Part shown: positions 7,594-17,061 of the stretch, one piece after another | Layout: every line of letters begins with the position of its first letter | Position numbering within the stretch: position 1 is the stretch's first letter | Assembly: GCF_012027555.1 (NCBI RefSeq) | Contig: NZ_SNUQ01000004.1 | Span: 30,284-94,283 of the forward strand | Length of the DNA stretch: 64,000 nucleotides | Direction: 5' to 3' | DNA from: Thermococcus sp. CX2 | GTDB lineage: Archaea; Methanobacteriota_B; Thermococci; Thermococcales; Thermococcaceae | Made by a program: the position numbers and the translations under genes | The notes under the pieces: model-generated | Seen by the model: the letters and a program-made list of their open reading frames with translations, nothing else | What the model was told of the DNA's origin: nothing | Database searches by the model: none

Positions 7594-9387
7594 ATGAAGA
7601 GGATTAGGCAGCCGATCATAGCTGTTCTCGGTCACGTTGACCATGGAAAAACCACGCTCCTTGACAGGATCAGGCGCACAAACGTCGCCGGCAAAGAGGC
7701 CGGCGGAATAACCCAGCACATAGGAGCAACTGAGGTGCCGATAGATGTCGTCAAGCAGCTCGCTGGCCCGCTCATCAAGCTATGGAAGGGCGAGATAAAG
7801 CTCCCAGGATTGCTCTTCATAGACACGCCGGGCCACGAGGCATTCACGAGCCTGCGCGCGAGGGGTGGTAGCCTGGCAGATTTGGCGGTTCTCGTTGTCG
7901 ATATAAACGAGGGCTTCCAGCCTCAGACAATAGAGAGCATCGAGATCCTCAGGAAGAACAGGACGCCATTCATCGTTGCGGCCAACAAGATAGACAGGAT
8001 AAAGGGCTGGAAGATTGAAGAGGACGAACCCTTCCTCGTCAACGTCAAGAAGCAGGATCAGAGGGCCCAGCAGGAGCTTGAGACCAAGCTCTGGGAGCTG
8101 ATAGGCAAGTTCTACGAGATGGGCTTCCAGGCGAACCGCTTTGACCGCGTCCAGAACTTCACCCGCGAGCTGGCGATAGTACCAATCTCGGCCAAGTACG
8201 GCATAGGTGTCCCCGAGCTGCTCGTCCTTATCGCGGGTCTCAGCCAGAAGTACCTGGAGGAGAAGCTCAAGATTGAAGTTGAAGGCCCGGCACGCGGCAC
8301 AATCCTCGAAGTCAGGGAAGAGATCGGTCTCGGAACTACCATAGACGTCATAATCTACGACGGAACGCTCCACAAAGATGATACAATCGTCGTGGGTGGC
8401 AAGGACAAGGCGATAGTGACGAAAATCCGCGCTCTGCTCAAGCCCAAGCCTCTCGACGAGATACGCGACCCGCGCTTCCGCTTCGACCAGGTTGACGAGG
8501 TTACAGCTGCTGCGGGTGTCAAGATAGCCGCTCCCGGCCTTGAGGAGGCCCTTGCAGGCTCGCCGGTCATCGCCGCCCGCTCCGATGAGGAGGTCGAGAA
8601 GGCCAAGCAGGAGATACTCAGCCAGATACAGAGCGTTGTCATAAGCACCGGCAAGGTCGGTGTGATAGTCAAGGCCGACACCCTCGGCTCTCTGGAGGCC
8701 CTCAGCAAGGAGCTCCAGGAGAAGAACATCCCAATAAGGAAGGCCGACGTCGGGAACATCAGCAAGACCGACGTCATGGAAGCTTTGAGCGTCAAGGATG
8801 AGGAGCCCAAGTACGGCGTCGTCCTCGGCTTCAACGTCAAGGTGAACGAGGACGCTGAAGAGGTTGCTAAGGCTAGGGGCGTGCCCATATTCACAGGCAA
8901 CATCATCTACAAGCTCATCGAGGACTACGAGGCGTGGGTCAAGGCCGAGGAGGAGAAGAAGAAGCGCGAGCTGCTCAGCAAGGTCACCTTCCCGGGCGTC
9001 ATCAGGCTCTATCCGGACGAGCGCTACATCTTCAGGAGGAGCCACCCGGCGATAGTCGGTATAGAGGTAGTCGAGGGCAGGATAAGGCCCGGCGTCACGC
9101 TCATCAAGCAGAACGGCCAGAAAGTTGGAGTTATTAAGTCCATCAAGAACCGCAACGACTTCGTGCAGGAGGCCAAGAAGGGCGAGGCGGTGGCAATAGC
9201 CATAGAGGGCGCGATAGTCGGCAGGCACATCCACCCTGGCGAGACGCTCTATGTTGACCTGACCAAGAACGACGTGGTAATCCTCGCCAAGCAGCTCAAG
9301 AACGAGCTGGAAGATACCGACATAAAGGCCCTCAAGATGACGGCGAAGGTCAAAGCCCAGGAGGATCCGTTCTGGAGGGCGGTTTAA
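7594..9387 (+). CDS. infB: Translation initiation factor aIF5B (IF-2 homologue)
   Basis: About 597 aa. GTPase that promotes ribosomal subunit joining. The G1 motif GHVDHGKTT lies at about 13-21, switch II DTPGHEAF and the NKID G4 motif follow, then domain II, an IF2-like alpha/beta/alpha domain and a C-terminal beta barrel, giving the normal archaeal length. Some Thermococcales infB genes carry an intein; this one is uninterrupted across the P-loop. ATG 7594 with GAGGTGAG upstream is preferred over GTG 7585, which lies inside that site. Confidence 0.97.
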   Translation: MKRIRQPIIAVLGHVDHGKTTLLDRIRRTNVAGKEAGGITQHIGATEVPIDVVKQLAGPLIKLWKGEIKLPGLLFIDTPGHEAFTSLRARGGSLADLAVLVVDINEGFQPQTIESIEILRKNRTPFIVAANKIDRIKGWKIEEDEPFLVNVKKQDQRAQQELETKLWELIGKFYEMGFQANRFDRVQNFTRELAIVPISAKYGIGVPELLVLIAGLSQKYLEEKLKIEVEGPARGTILEVREEIGLGTTIDVIIYDGTLHKDDTIVVGGKDKAIVTKIRALLKPKPLDEIRDPRFRFDQVDEVTAAAGVKIAAPGLEEALAGSPVIAARSDEEVEKAKQEILSQIQSVVISTGKVGVIVKADTLGSLEALSKELQEKNIPIRKADVGNISKTDVMEALSVKDEEPKYGVVLGFNVKVNEDAEEVAKARGVPIFTGNIIYKLIEDYEAWVKAEEEKKKRELLSKVTFPGVIRLYPDERYIFRRSHPAIVGIEVVEGRIRPGVTLIKQNGQKVGVIKSIKNRNDFVQEAKKGEAVAIAIEGAIVGRHIHPGETLYVDLTKNDVVILAKQLKNELEDTDIKALKMTAKVKAQEDPFWRAV

Positions 9388-9444
9388 GGTTCTCTTCAAA
9401 AGCTTTTTATCCTTTATTCGCCTAAGTTCGTTGGTGATTCACCG

Positions 9445-11889
9445 TTGGTGGATAGGGTTGTTTTTACGTCCGAAAGTTCCAATTTTGAAGAGGGCCTCGT
9501 GAACGCTTTTAAGGAATACTTAGATTCAGGTGTTTACTTCGCACCAACATATGAGTGGAAATTCCGGAAAATTCTTAGCGCAAACGGAATCCCGACGAAG
9601 GGGACGAGAGATGAGAACTACAGGGAGAAACTCCTCATCGAAAGGTACAGACTCGCTGAGAAGCTTCTTGGGGTTCTGGCTGGAAGAGACAGAGTCAAGT
9701 ATTCTCTACAAATTAAGCCCCTATTTAGGGGTGTTCGCAAGACCTCTGATATAGAGCCTCCCTACGTCGAGTTTGTCGTGACGTGGGGAAGGCTGACCCA
9801 CAAAGGGGAAGGAACTCCCGCAGGGCTTTTCATAAAGAGCGTGGACTCTCGCGATGCGATTAGGGCTTATTATGAGGAAGTTCTCTCGAAGGCTTTCGAC
9901 AATGAAGTTTATCCAAAGCTCTGGGATGCCTATTTAGGGCACCTATCCCTTTCTGGAGAGGTAAGAAGAGCAAAGGAGAAAAAAGGCGCGGAAAAGTATC
10001 ACCTTCTTTTGGACATCGTTGATGGGCTGGATAAGTTCGCCTACGAAGGCAAGGGCTTTCCATCTTTTCCTGGAATCTTGAGGAGAACCCACATGGCCAC
10101 GTTTCCCGCTGGAGATATCTTCGAGCGATTCTACTCCGTTCCGCTCTACGGTGAGGGCTGGGATAGGGAGAAAAGCGTTCTTCGAGTTCTTCTTGAGAAT
10201 GCCGACGACAGAAACGTCCGGGAGTTCCTTGAGCACTATGAGATAGGCTGGCTCACACTAGAAGACCTTGATGAGCTGTTCAGCTTGCAAAAGGAGGTAA
10301 TTTCAAGGGTCAATAAGATGCTAGGCAAGATAATCCCTAGGGGACGGCTCGGCTCTGGCCTTAAAGTGCTTCCCCTCTACATTCAAAAGGCGAGCGGAAG
10401 CTTGGAGAAAGTGGCGAGGATTACTCCAACTAAGATTGACAGAGTTCCAAAAACGACATATCTCGTAACTGTCGCAGGAAAGATGGTGGAAGCACCTGAG
10501 AGTCTTGAGGGCTTTTTGACCGTTTTGATGGCTAACTCCTTTTACTTCCCCAAGGAGGTCTTAGTGCTACTCCAGAAGTCTGGCTATAAGATTGGACGAA
10601 CGAGAAAGACAGAACTCGACTGGCCGAACGTTGTCAAGGCAACCTTCGACTCCGCCGTAATATACGCCATGCTTGAGGGAAGGATCACCATTGATGGCTT
10701 TGAGAACTTCACTGGCCATTTAGTTTTCCTCAACTACCTTGGTACAAGGCCAAACGTTCGCAACACGGTCTTCCACGACTATTACTACCATCTCCTCGAT
10801 GGCATTGAGACCTTTGATAAGATTTACAGAACTAGGGCCAGAACCAGAGTGAACGTCCAAAACTTCAACAAGGATCACTACCCATATGCAAAAGTCCCAA
10901 CAGAAGAGGCCCTAAAAATTGAGGTCCATGGGCTAGAACCGGTTCACCTCTACACATTTGACACGGGCTTCGGAGGAGTCGTTTTCAAGCACGTCTCAAA
11001 AAAATGTGTCTCAAGGAATCTCTGTAAAAGAGTCGTGAGGTACTACGGCGCTGAAAGGATTAAATATCAGCTATCCAAAAAGAGTGACTCTGAGGAAAAG
11101 AAGCCAAACATGGGTTCTCTCGCCAGTTCCAAGGAATACTATTCTGCTATGTCCTTCAGAAACACTTCCACAGCTGGCTACATCCTGGAAATCAACGATA
11201 GGGAAGTGAAGGTTAGCGCTAAGGCCCACAGCGTTTCTGCAAGTGCATTTCTCGACAGAGGAGAGAATGCAAAGTACCTTCGCCTCCTGAGGACTTCCAA
11301 GTACGGTCCCGACAAGGGCGGTAGGGTTCGCTTCCTCCTTGAGGACTTCGTTTTCAGAAGAGATAACCCTGGGGGAGATATGAACAGCGCAAACGAGATA
11401 TTCAACGACCTTCTTAGGGGAATTGGCTCGTCCGGGGATATACACCTCATTCACATCCAAAACCTCGCGAACTCGGAGTACTTTGGTCTAATGAGGCAGG
11501 TTGGGGGCGTTTTCGTGGATTGGGATGGTCTTATGCTTAGTATTGATGGAGTCTGGGATGTTCTTGGCAACAAATGGGATGTTGCAGTTTTAAGCTACGA
11601 GGGCCACAACTGCAGGGTCTTTCTCACCGTCGGAAAGAAGGGAAAGAGAAGGAAGTCCAATGATCCAGAGCCAAGTGAGCGTTCGATGCTTTACCGGCAT
11701 CCAGTAATGATATTCTCGTCGAAGCCACTGCCAAGAGACGAAGAGCTGCTCTTCCTTCTTGGCATGGGAGACGAAAAAGGAATGGCGAGTTTTTCGGGGA
11801 TAAAACGGCTGTTCTATTCCCCCTATCCCGACACTTCCAGACGGCTCGTGCGTCCTTCCCTTCTCCTCGGAGGTGTTGAGGGTGAGTAG
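9445..11889 (+). CDS. Large uncharacterised protein, partner of the nuclease-helicase
   Basis: 814 aa, no family recognised. It is charged and soluble, with no signal or membrane segment. Visible features are a mixed alpha/beta N-terminal half, a KHVSKKCVSRNLCKRVVRYYG segment about two thirds along with two close Cys and many basic residues, and a C-terminal beta-rich part (GVFVDWDGLMLSIDGVWDVL...). GGTGAT lies about 8 nt before the TTG at 9445; GTG at 9448 is the alternative start. A TATA-like CTTTTTATCC at about 9400-9410 gives this cassette its own promoter. The 3' end overlaps the helicase gene, so the two proteins are translationally coupled and probably form one complex. Function unknown. 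Confidence 0.8.
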   Translation: MVDRVVFTSESSNFEEGLVNAFKEYLDSGVYFAPTYEWKFRKILSANGIPTKGTRDENYREKLLIERYRLAEKLLGVLAGRDRVKYSLQIKPLFRGVRKTSDIEPPYVEFVVTWGRLTHKGEGTPAGLFIKSVDSRDAIRAYYEEVLSKAFDNEVYPKLWDAYLGHLSLSGEVRRAKEKKGAEKYHLLLDIVDGLDKFAYEGKGFPSFPGILRRTHMATFPAGDIFERFYSVPLYGEGWDREKSVLRVLLENADDRNVREFLEHYEIGWLTLEDLDELFSLQKEVISRVNKMLGKIIPRGRLGSGLKVLPLYIQKASGSLEKVARITPTKIDRVPKTTYLVTVAGKMVEAPESLEGFLTVLMANSFYFPKEVLVLLQKSGYKIGRTRKTELDWPNVVKATFDSAVIYAMLEGRITIDGFENFTGHLVFLNYLGTRPNVRNTVFHDYYYHLLDGIETFDKIYRTRARTRVNVQNFNKDHYPYAKVPTEEALKIEVHGLEPVHLYTFDTGFGGVVFKHVSKKCVSRNLCKRVVRYYGAERIKYQLSKKSDSEEKKPNMGSLASSKEYYSAMSFRNTSTAGYILEINDREVKVSAKAHSVSASAFLDRGENAKYLRLLRTSKYGPDKGGRVRFLLEDFVFRRDNPGGDMNSANEIFNDLLRGIGSSGDIHLIHIQNLANSEYFGLMRQVGGVFVDWDGLMLSIDGVWDVLGNKWDVAVLSYEGHNCRVFLTVGKKGKRRKSNDPEPSERSMLYRHPVMIFSSKPLPRDEELLFLLGMGDEKGMASFSGIKRLFYSPYPDTSRRLVRPSLLLGGVEGE

Positions 11890-14800
11890 AAAAGATATCC
11901 CAATCCTCTACGGTGAGGCTTTTGAGCTGGGCGTTAATAGAGCCCTTGCAGAGAAGGCATATGTTCTGCCTGAGGAAGCTTTCCTCGAAGATTTTATGGA
12001 GGAACCCCGGGATGAAGGGCTCCTCGTTGAGGCAAGGGAGCTGGCAATGAAATACGTGGACTTTTACGATAGAATACTCTCCTCCAAAGAACCGCTGGCC
12101 GAGTTCCTCGAATATTACAAGACATTTCAGTCCGGTAAGAGGTCGAGAAAGATCAATGTTGAAGAGTTGGATTTGACAAAAACCGACAAGATGAACATCC
12201 TCGCCCTGCTTGAACTTGGAAGAAAAACAGGGGAGCTCCTCAAAAGACGATACCCCGAGTTCTTGCTGCAGCCTCCGCTCAGAATACCGACTTCTTACGA
12301 GAAATACCTCTATCCGGACTTCATAGCCTTCAGTGGCATTGAGCCCCTCGCCATTGGAGACTTCAAGGTGTCGGTGGGCTTTCTGGGTGCAGACCTCTCA
12401 AGCGTCGTGTGGAGCGTCAACTTTGATTACTATAACGTCAAGGAACTGGCCCTTAGAGCAATTCCCCTGAGCCCAGACAACTTCAAGTCCCTCTACAAAG
12501 CCCTTTCTAAGTACTTCAAGGCCTTCCACTACGCGACCATTTTTAATAGGTTCCCGATAGATGTTCTCGTTGTTTTCCCGCTCGGAGTTTCTATTCTAAG
12601 GTTCAACTCCAGAGAAGAGCTTGACGAAATGAAATATAGCTTAAAAGACCTCGTTGGGAAGATGCTTCCGGAGCAATTCAAGGAACATGCTAGTGACATT
12701 CTCAAGTACCTGACCGATGGGAGTGCGTACGTAAGGAAGGACGAGAACTCGAAGAAGTTCTACCTCGTTATTGACAACGGCAATGCTGAAATTCCCCTCT
12801 GGTCCTCTGGGTGCTATCCCTCTTGGAAGTACGGAAGCGTGAAGACCGGGGAGCCGAAATACACGGACATTAAAGGGCGGAGGAAGCGCCACAAGGCTGA
12901 CGTGGAGAGGCTCATCGAAGAGGTCGATCTCCTCATTGATGCGTCTGATCAAGGAGTTGGCAAGAACCATGTTCTCCTAAAACACATTGCCGAGCTCGCC
13001 AAGGCTGGAAAAAGAGCGCTTATAATAGCCCCAAGGAAACACATACTCTACGAAGCCGAAGCTAAGCTCAGGGAGAACTACTCCGGAATCAGGCTAATCA
13101 TCGTTACATCTGAGGGCAAGAGGAGCATCGAAAAAGTGGAAACTTACCAGGAAGGTCTAAACGCTCCAGAAGGGAGGGAGTGGCGCGCGACGGGAAAGTT
13201 GACAGAATACATCCGATCGAAGGAGTATTCCGTAATCCTGACTACGACGGCGACCTTCCAGTGGCTCAGGAGCAACGTATGGAAGCTCATCCTCAGAGAC
13301 ATCGATGTCATTGTCTTCGACGAGTTCACCAACTCAGGCTCGCCAGCGGTTGAAAGTATTCTGGGCTTCTTGAGGTTCTACTCGCGAAATCCCAACGGCA
13401 GGAAGGTGATAATCACCGATGCCTCCATAACAGAACCAAAGCTATTTCTCGACGCCTTCAAAAAACACCTGTCTGCAAAAGGGCCCCTCTACACTCCCCT
13501 TGAAGTTCTCATCTCAGAGTCTTCCAGCGACCCAATTGTTGAGAGGTTTGATGTAAACAACATTTCGGCGGCCTATTACCGCCTTCACCTTGACTTTGAG
13601 TTGAAGTTTTATGCCCTTGGCTTTGGCGTCGAGGGCAAACTGCCTGACTGGCATTCTCTCATAGAGAGAATCTCTAGGATGGTCAAAAAGGATGTCGATT
13701 TCAAGAAGCTCCTCGAACGGGGTAAGGTCGTTTTCTACGCCGACAATAAGCTCTACGTTGATGACCTAACGGAGTTCCTGCTTTCACAGGGATTTAAAGC
13801 TGAGGAAGTCCATTCGGGCATAGAGAGGGATTCATCAAAGTTAGAGGGCAATATCGTTGGAACTTCCAGCCTGGCCTTTGGGGCTAACCTTGAGAATCAC
13901 GAGATCCTCGTGTTCATACCGCCGTATCCGGGCCACAGGTACATCGACAATGCCTACAACGTGGAGCTTTACAGGCAGGTGATAAAGCGCCTTAGGGGCT
14001 ATAAAGGAAAGCCGAAGCACATAGTTTTTGTTGGCCTCGCGGAAAAGGAGGAAGACGAGTCCATGCACTACTACCTGGCGAGGAATTTCATCAGGAAAAT
14101 CCTTACCAACCGCTCCTTCCATGTCAGACTTCCCATGTTCTCCAGCGAGAGCGGGAGCTTTTACAGTGCCAAAGAACAGCCTCTGAGGACAGGTGAGAAA
14201 AGGGAAGTGCCAATAGAGACGTTCCTTCGAGACTACTATCCCCAGCTCAAGCGCATACTAAGCGCCGCGGGCTTTATCGTCAGGCCGACCTTTCACCTCC
14301 AGCTTTCCCTCGAAAGGGACTGGAACCTGCCCATTCCGTACAGGGTTTACAAGATTGCAGGGGAGCATGTTACTAAGAAGTTCGGCTTCGAGGTTCTTCC
14401 GCTTAAGGACTTCAGCGACCAGAGAGAAAGGCTCTTAGAGCTGATGTCCGATAAGAGATACAAAGAAGGCGCTCAAATCCTCCTGGGAATAGTCGGCAAG
14501 GACTTCAACCCGCTAAACTACAAAAACGAGCACGTCTTGGCCAGAGTACTGGAGAGAAAGCTGAAGCCGGAGTGGATTAAAGCTGGTTACTCTTCGGTTC
14601 TGCTCGTGCCGTTCATCTACCCAAGAAGCATGGAAAAACTGCCTCACGGCCTCGAATCTCCTTTGAAGAAGCTCTTCCTTGGTGACTGGCGCTATGTTGA
14701 GATTCCCGTGAAGGTCATCGAGGAAAGAGGAAAGGGAAAATTCGAAGTTCCCGGGATACTTGCTTTCCATCCAGGCTTTGGAAAGAGAACAGAAAGAGGA

Positions 14801-14896
14801 GACATTCCGTTCAGGGAGAAGATAGTGATGGCCTTAGAAAAGGAGCGGAAGGGCGAGAGCACGCTCTATCTTCCAAACGTCTGGAAGGCAATCTAA
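11882..14896 (+). CDS. Putative PD-(D/E)XK nuclease fused to SF2 helicase
   Basis: About 1004 aa. An N-terminal region holds a PD-(D/E)XK-like signature: YPD with D146, then GDFKV with D160 and K162, E154 between. The second half has SF2 helicase motifs: a P-loop-like QGVGKNH (K361), motif Ia ALIIAPRKH, Walker B VFDEFT (D480-E481), motif III-like ITDAS, motif V GTSSLAFGANL (from 660) and motif VI RQVIKRLRG (Q699, R703, R705). GTG 11882 is chosen because GGAGG lies 8 nt upstream and gives an 8-nt overlap with the 814-aa gene; GTG 11873 and TTG 11876 are alternatives. Helicase-nuclease architectures are typical of defence and DNA-end-processing systems. The family is not one I can name, and the nuclease call is motif-level only. 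Confidence 0.75.
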   Translation: MSRKDIPILYGEAFELGVNRALAEKAYVLPEEAFLEDFMEEPRDEGLLVEARELAMKYVDFYDRILSSKEPLAEFLEYYKTFQSGKRSRKINVEELDLTKTDKMNILALLELGRKTGELLKRRYPEFLLQPPLRIPTSYEKYLYPDFIAFSGIEPLAIGDFKVSVGFLGADLSSVVWSVNFDYYNVKELALRAIPLSPDNFKSLYKALSKYFKAFHYATIFNRFPIDVLVVFPLGVSILRFNSREELDEMKYSLKDLVGKMLPEQFKEHASDILKYLTDGSAYVRKDENSKKFYLVIDNGNAEIPLWSSGCYPSWKYGSVKTGEPKYTDIKGRRKRHKADVERLIEEVDLLIDASDQGVGKNHVLLKHIAELAKAGKRALIIAPRKHILYEAEAKLRENYSGIRLIIVTSEGKRSIEKVETYQEGLNAPEGREWRATGKLTEYIRSKEYSVILTTTATFQWLRSNVWKLILRDIDVIVFDEFTNSGSPAVESILGFLRFYSRNPNGRKVIITDASITEPKLFLDAFKKHLSAKGPLYTPLEVLISESSSDPIVERFDVNNISAAYYRLHLDFELKFYALGFGVEGKLPDWHSLIERISRMVKKDVDFKKLLERGKVVFYADNKLYVDDLTEFLLSQGFKAEEVHSGIERDSSKLEGNIVGTSSLAFGANLENHEILVFIPPYPGHRYIDNAYNVELYRQVIKRLRGYKGKPKHIVFVGLAEKEEDESMHYYLARNFIRKILTNRSFHVRLPMFSSESGSFYSAKEQPLRTGEKREVPIETFLRDYYPQLKRILSAAGFIVRPTFHLQLSLERDWNLPIPYRVYKIAGEHVTKKFGFEVLPLKDFSDQRERLLELMSDKRYKEGAQILLGIVGKDFNPLNYKNEHVLARVLERKLKPEWIKAGYSSVLLVPFIYPRSMEKLPHGLESPLKKLFLGDWRYVEIPVKVIEERGKGKFEVPGILAFHPGFGKRTERGDIPFREKIVMALEKERKGESTLYLPNVWKAI

Positions 14897-15705
14897 ACGA
14901 GCCCGCCCTGGAGCCACCCAATAGCGGTGAGCATTTCTCCCTCTTTTACCTCCCCTTTCAGGTGTTCCTTGAGGGCGAAGAGGTCTATCTCTCCCAGCGG
15001 GAGGTTCTTCAGCCGGATTAGGTAGCCGTCGCCGTAGAGTGTCCTGCTTGGTCTAACTCTGAGTACTTTTCCCGTTATCGTGTAGTCGTCAATGAATGCA
15101 CCGCCAAAGGTCGCGGGAAGGAGCAGTTCGGCCTCCTCAAGGCTCATCTTCATAGGTCCAGCATCGGGCAGCTCGACCTCAAAGTCGTCTCCAAGAGGCC
15201 CAACGCTAGCTCCGTAGGCAAGAAACGCCAACCTTACTTTGGCGGTTTCCAGCTTTAGATAGTCGGCTTTCCTCTCGACGTAATCAACCGCGAAGAAGCT
15301 CACGCTCGGCTTTACCTCCCCGAGAACATCGCCCGCGACGTTGCCTTCCAGCCCGTTGGTCCACTCGAAGACCTTCTCTATCTGGAACTGGACGCTTGTC
15401 TCTGCCTTCAGGACTGGAAACGCCGTGATGAGGTGGGGCTCCGGATCTTCCATCACGACAGTCCTCATGAGAACGTCGTCACCAAAGGGAAGGTCGTATA
15501 TCCTCACATCGACGGTTTTGGTGCGGGAGAAGAGCCCTCCCCGCTTCAGCTCGGCTTTTACGGTTCTGTATTCCGGGTTCTCCTCGTTCAGCTTTCTCAT
15601 GAGCCAGCTCACAACCCAAAGAGGATCTGGATAAATCGTGTCTATGTGGCTTCCATGGGTTATACCCTCGATACGTTTTAACTTTGACCTCCTTCCGAGT
15701 ACCAT
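14893..15705 (-). CDS. Conserved hypothetical protein, Thermococcales type
   Basis: 270 aa, soluble, no signal peptide or cysteine motif. A basic start (LGRRSKLKRIEGITHGSHIDTIYPDPLWVVSWLMRKL) precedes a long beta-rich body. The stop codon overlaps that of the nuclease-helicase gene, in convergent orientation, so it marks the downstream border of that cassette. It lies next to an RNA m5U methyltransferase gene transcribed in the same direction with 32 bp between, possibly one operon. I do not recognise the family. Confidence 0.75.
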   Translation of the reverse strand: MVLGRRSKLKRIEGITHGSHIDTIYPDPLWVVSWLMRKLNEENPEYRTVKAELKRGGLFSRTKTVDVRIYDLPFGDDVLMRTVVMEDPEPHLITAFPVLKAETSVQFQIEKVFEWTNGLEGNVAGDVLGEVKPSVSFFAVDYVERKADYLKLETAKVRLAFLAYGASVGPLGDDFEVELPDAGPMKMSLEEAELLLPATFGGAFIDDYTITGKVLRVRPSRTLYGDGYLIRLKNLPLGEIDLFALKEHLKGEVKEGEMLTAIGWLQGGLV

Positions 15706-15737
15706 GAGAACCCCTACTAAGCGTAAGAATTTGGCTT

Positions 15738-17000
15738 TTAAATCTTACGCCTCAGCTCGATCACCGCCTCAACGTGCGGCGTATGCGGGAACATATCGAC
15801 CAGAACTGCCTCCTCGACTTGGTATGCCTTCTTTAAGTGGTTCTCGTAGTCGAGCTTGAACGCCCTGGGATTGCAGGAGACGTAAACGACCCTCTCAACG
15901 CCGCTTTTAATCAAAAGTTCCGCTGCCTCCTTCAGCCCCTTCCTCGGCGGATCAACTATCACGGTGTCGTAATCGCCGATTGGCGTTTCCTCAGCTCGGC
16001 CGACCTTGAAGACGGCATCAACCCCATTCAGCTCAGCGTTTTTCCTCGCCATCTCCACTGCGAAAGGATTCAGCTCGATGCCCTCGACGGCAAAACCCCT
16101 CTTTGCCAGCCAGACGCCAAAGGTTCCGACGCCAGAATAGAGGTCAAGAACTCTCTCCCCATCGGCGAAGCCCTCGACGGCCTTCAGCAGGAGGGCTAAG
16201 GCGTAGCTGTTGGTTTGGAAGAAACTGTTCGGATGGATGAGATACACCACGTCCTTAATCCTCTCCTGGATGTAAGGTTGGCCAGCTATAAGCCCCGGCT
16301 CTCCCTTCGGGTCGTCCCTCTCATCGGCCTTGAGGCTCCAGTAGAGGGAATCCGCGAAAGAGAAGTAGTCACTAAAGGCCTGCAGGACCTCTCTGATGGG
16401 TTGAACATGGGCTATAAGGTTTACCATAACTTCTTCCGTGAACTTGCCCTCCTTAATCTGGAGATAGTGAACGTCGCCTCTCTTTTTCCGCAGGTCCCAG
16501 GGCCTTAGGCCACTCTCCTCGAGGAAACCTCTGAGGGCATTCAGATACTCGCGCGTTCTCTTCGAGAAGATTGGACACTCCCCTGAATCCACGACGCCGA
16601 GCGGGTTCCCGTACTCCTTGAGGCCGATCCCAGCGGTTGTAACGATGAAGTTGCTCACGTTCCTGAAGCCCCAGATTTTGGGAGAGCCCCTTACATCGGC
16701 GCTTATCCCTGTTATCCGTTCGAAGAGCTCCGCTTTAAGCCTCAGCTGCTCCTTGTACTTCATCCCCTGCCAGAGGCAGCCGCCGCATCTCCCAAAGTGA
16801 GGACATCTCGGGATTTGCCTCAGCGGCGAGGGCTCAAGAAGCTCGAAATCAGTGGCGATTCTCCTGCCGAAGCGCCTCTTCGTTCGCCTGACAAGAACGT
16901 AATCACCGGGATAAGAGAAGGGAATGTAAATCTGCTTCTCACCTTTGAGGACCCCGAGACCGTTTTCGTTTATGTCGGTTATCTCTCCCCTGATGCGCAT
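15738..17000 (-). CDS. RNA m5U methyltransferase (TrmA/RlmC/RlmD family)
   Basis: 420 aa. An N-terminal TRAM domain (RGEITDINENGLGVLKGE) is followed by a [4Fe-4S] cysteine set (CPHFGRCGGCLWQGM plus a later Cys) and a Rossmann-fold SAM-dependent methyltransferase with DLYSGVGTFG, the DPPRKGL motif and the catalytic VYVSCNP. Members methylate C5 of uridine in 23S rRNA or tRNA. Thermococcales have two paralogues of this family, one acting on tRNA U54 and one on rRNA; the sequence alone does not let me tell which this is. GGTGAG lies before the ATG at 17000. Confidence 0.93.
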   Translation of the reverse strand: MRIRGEITDINENGLGVLKGEKQIYIPFSYPGDYVLVRRTKRRFGRRIATDFELLEPSPLRQIPRCPHFGRCGGCLWQGMKYKEQLRLKAELFERITGISADVRGSPKIWGFRNVSNFIVTTAGIGLKEYGNPLGVVDSGECPIFSKRTREYLNALRGFLEESGLRPWDLRKKRGDVHYLQIKEGKFTEEVMVNLIAHVQPIREVLQAFSDYFSFADSLYWSLKADERDDPKGEPGLIAGQPYIQERIKDVVYLIHPNSFFQTNSYALALLLKAVEGFADGERVLDLYSGVGTFGVWLAKRGFAVEGIELNPFAVEMARKNAELNGVDAVFKVGRAEETPIGDYDTVIVDPPRKGLKEAAELLIKSGVERVVYVSCNPRAFKLDYENHLKKAYQVEEAVLVDMFPHTPHVEAVIELRRKI

Positions 17001-17061
17001 ACTTAACGCTCACCGTTAGGGTTTTTATAGCCAGCGCCTATATTTAGATGGGGGTGATAAC

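Noticed and set aside
7780..9399. 539-codon minus-strand open frame
   Set aside because: It lies wholly antisense to aIF5B, has no family match and reflects the codon bias of the real gene.
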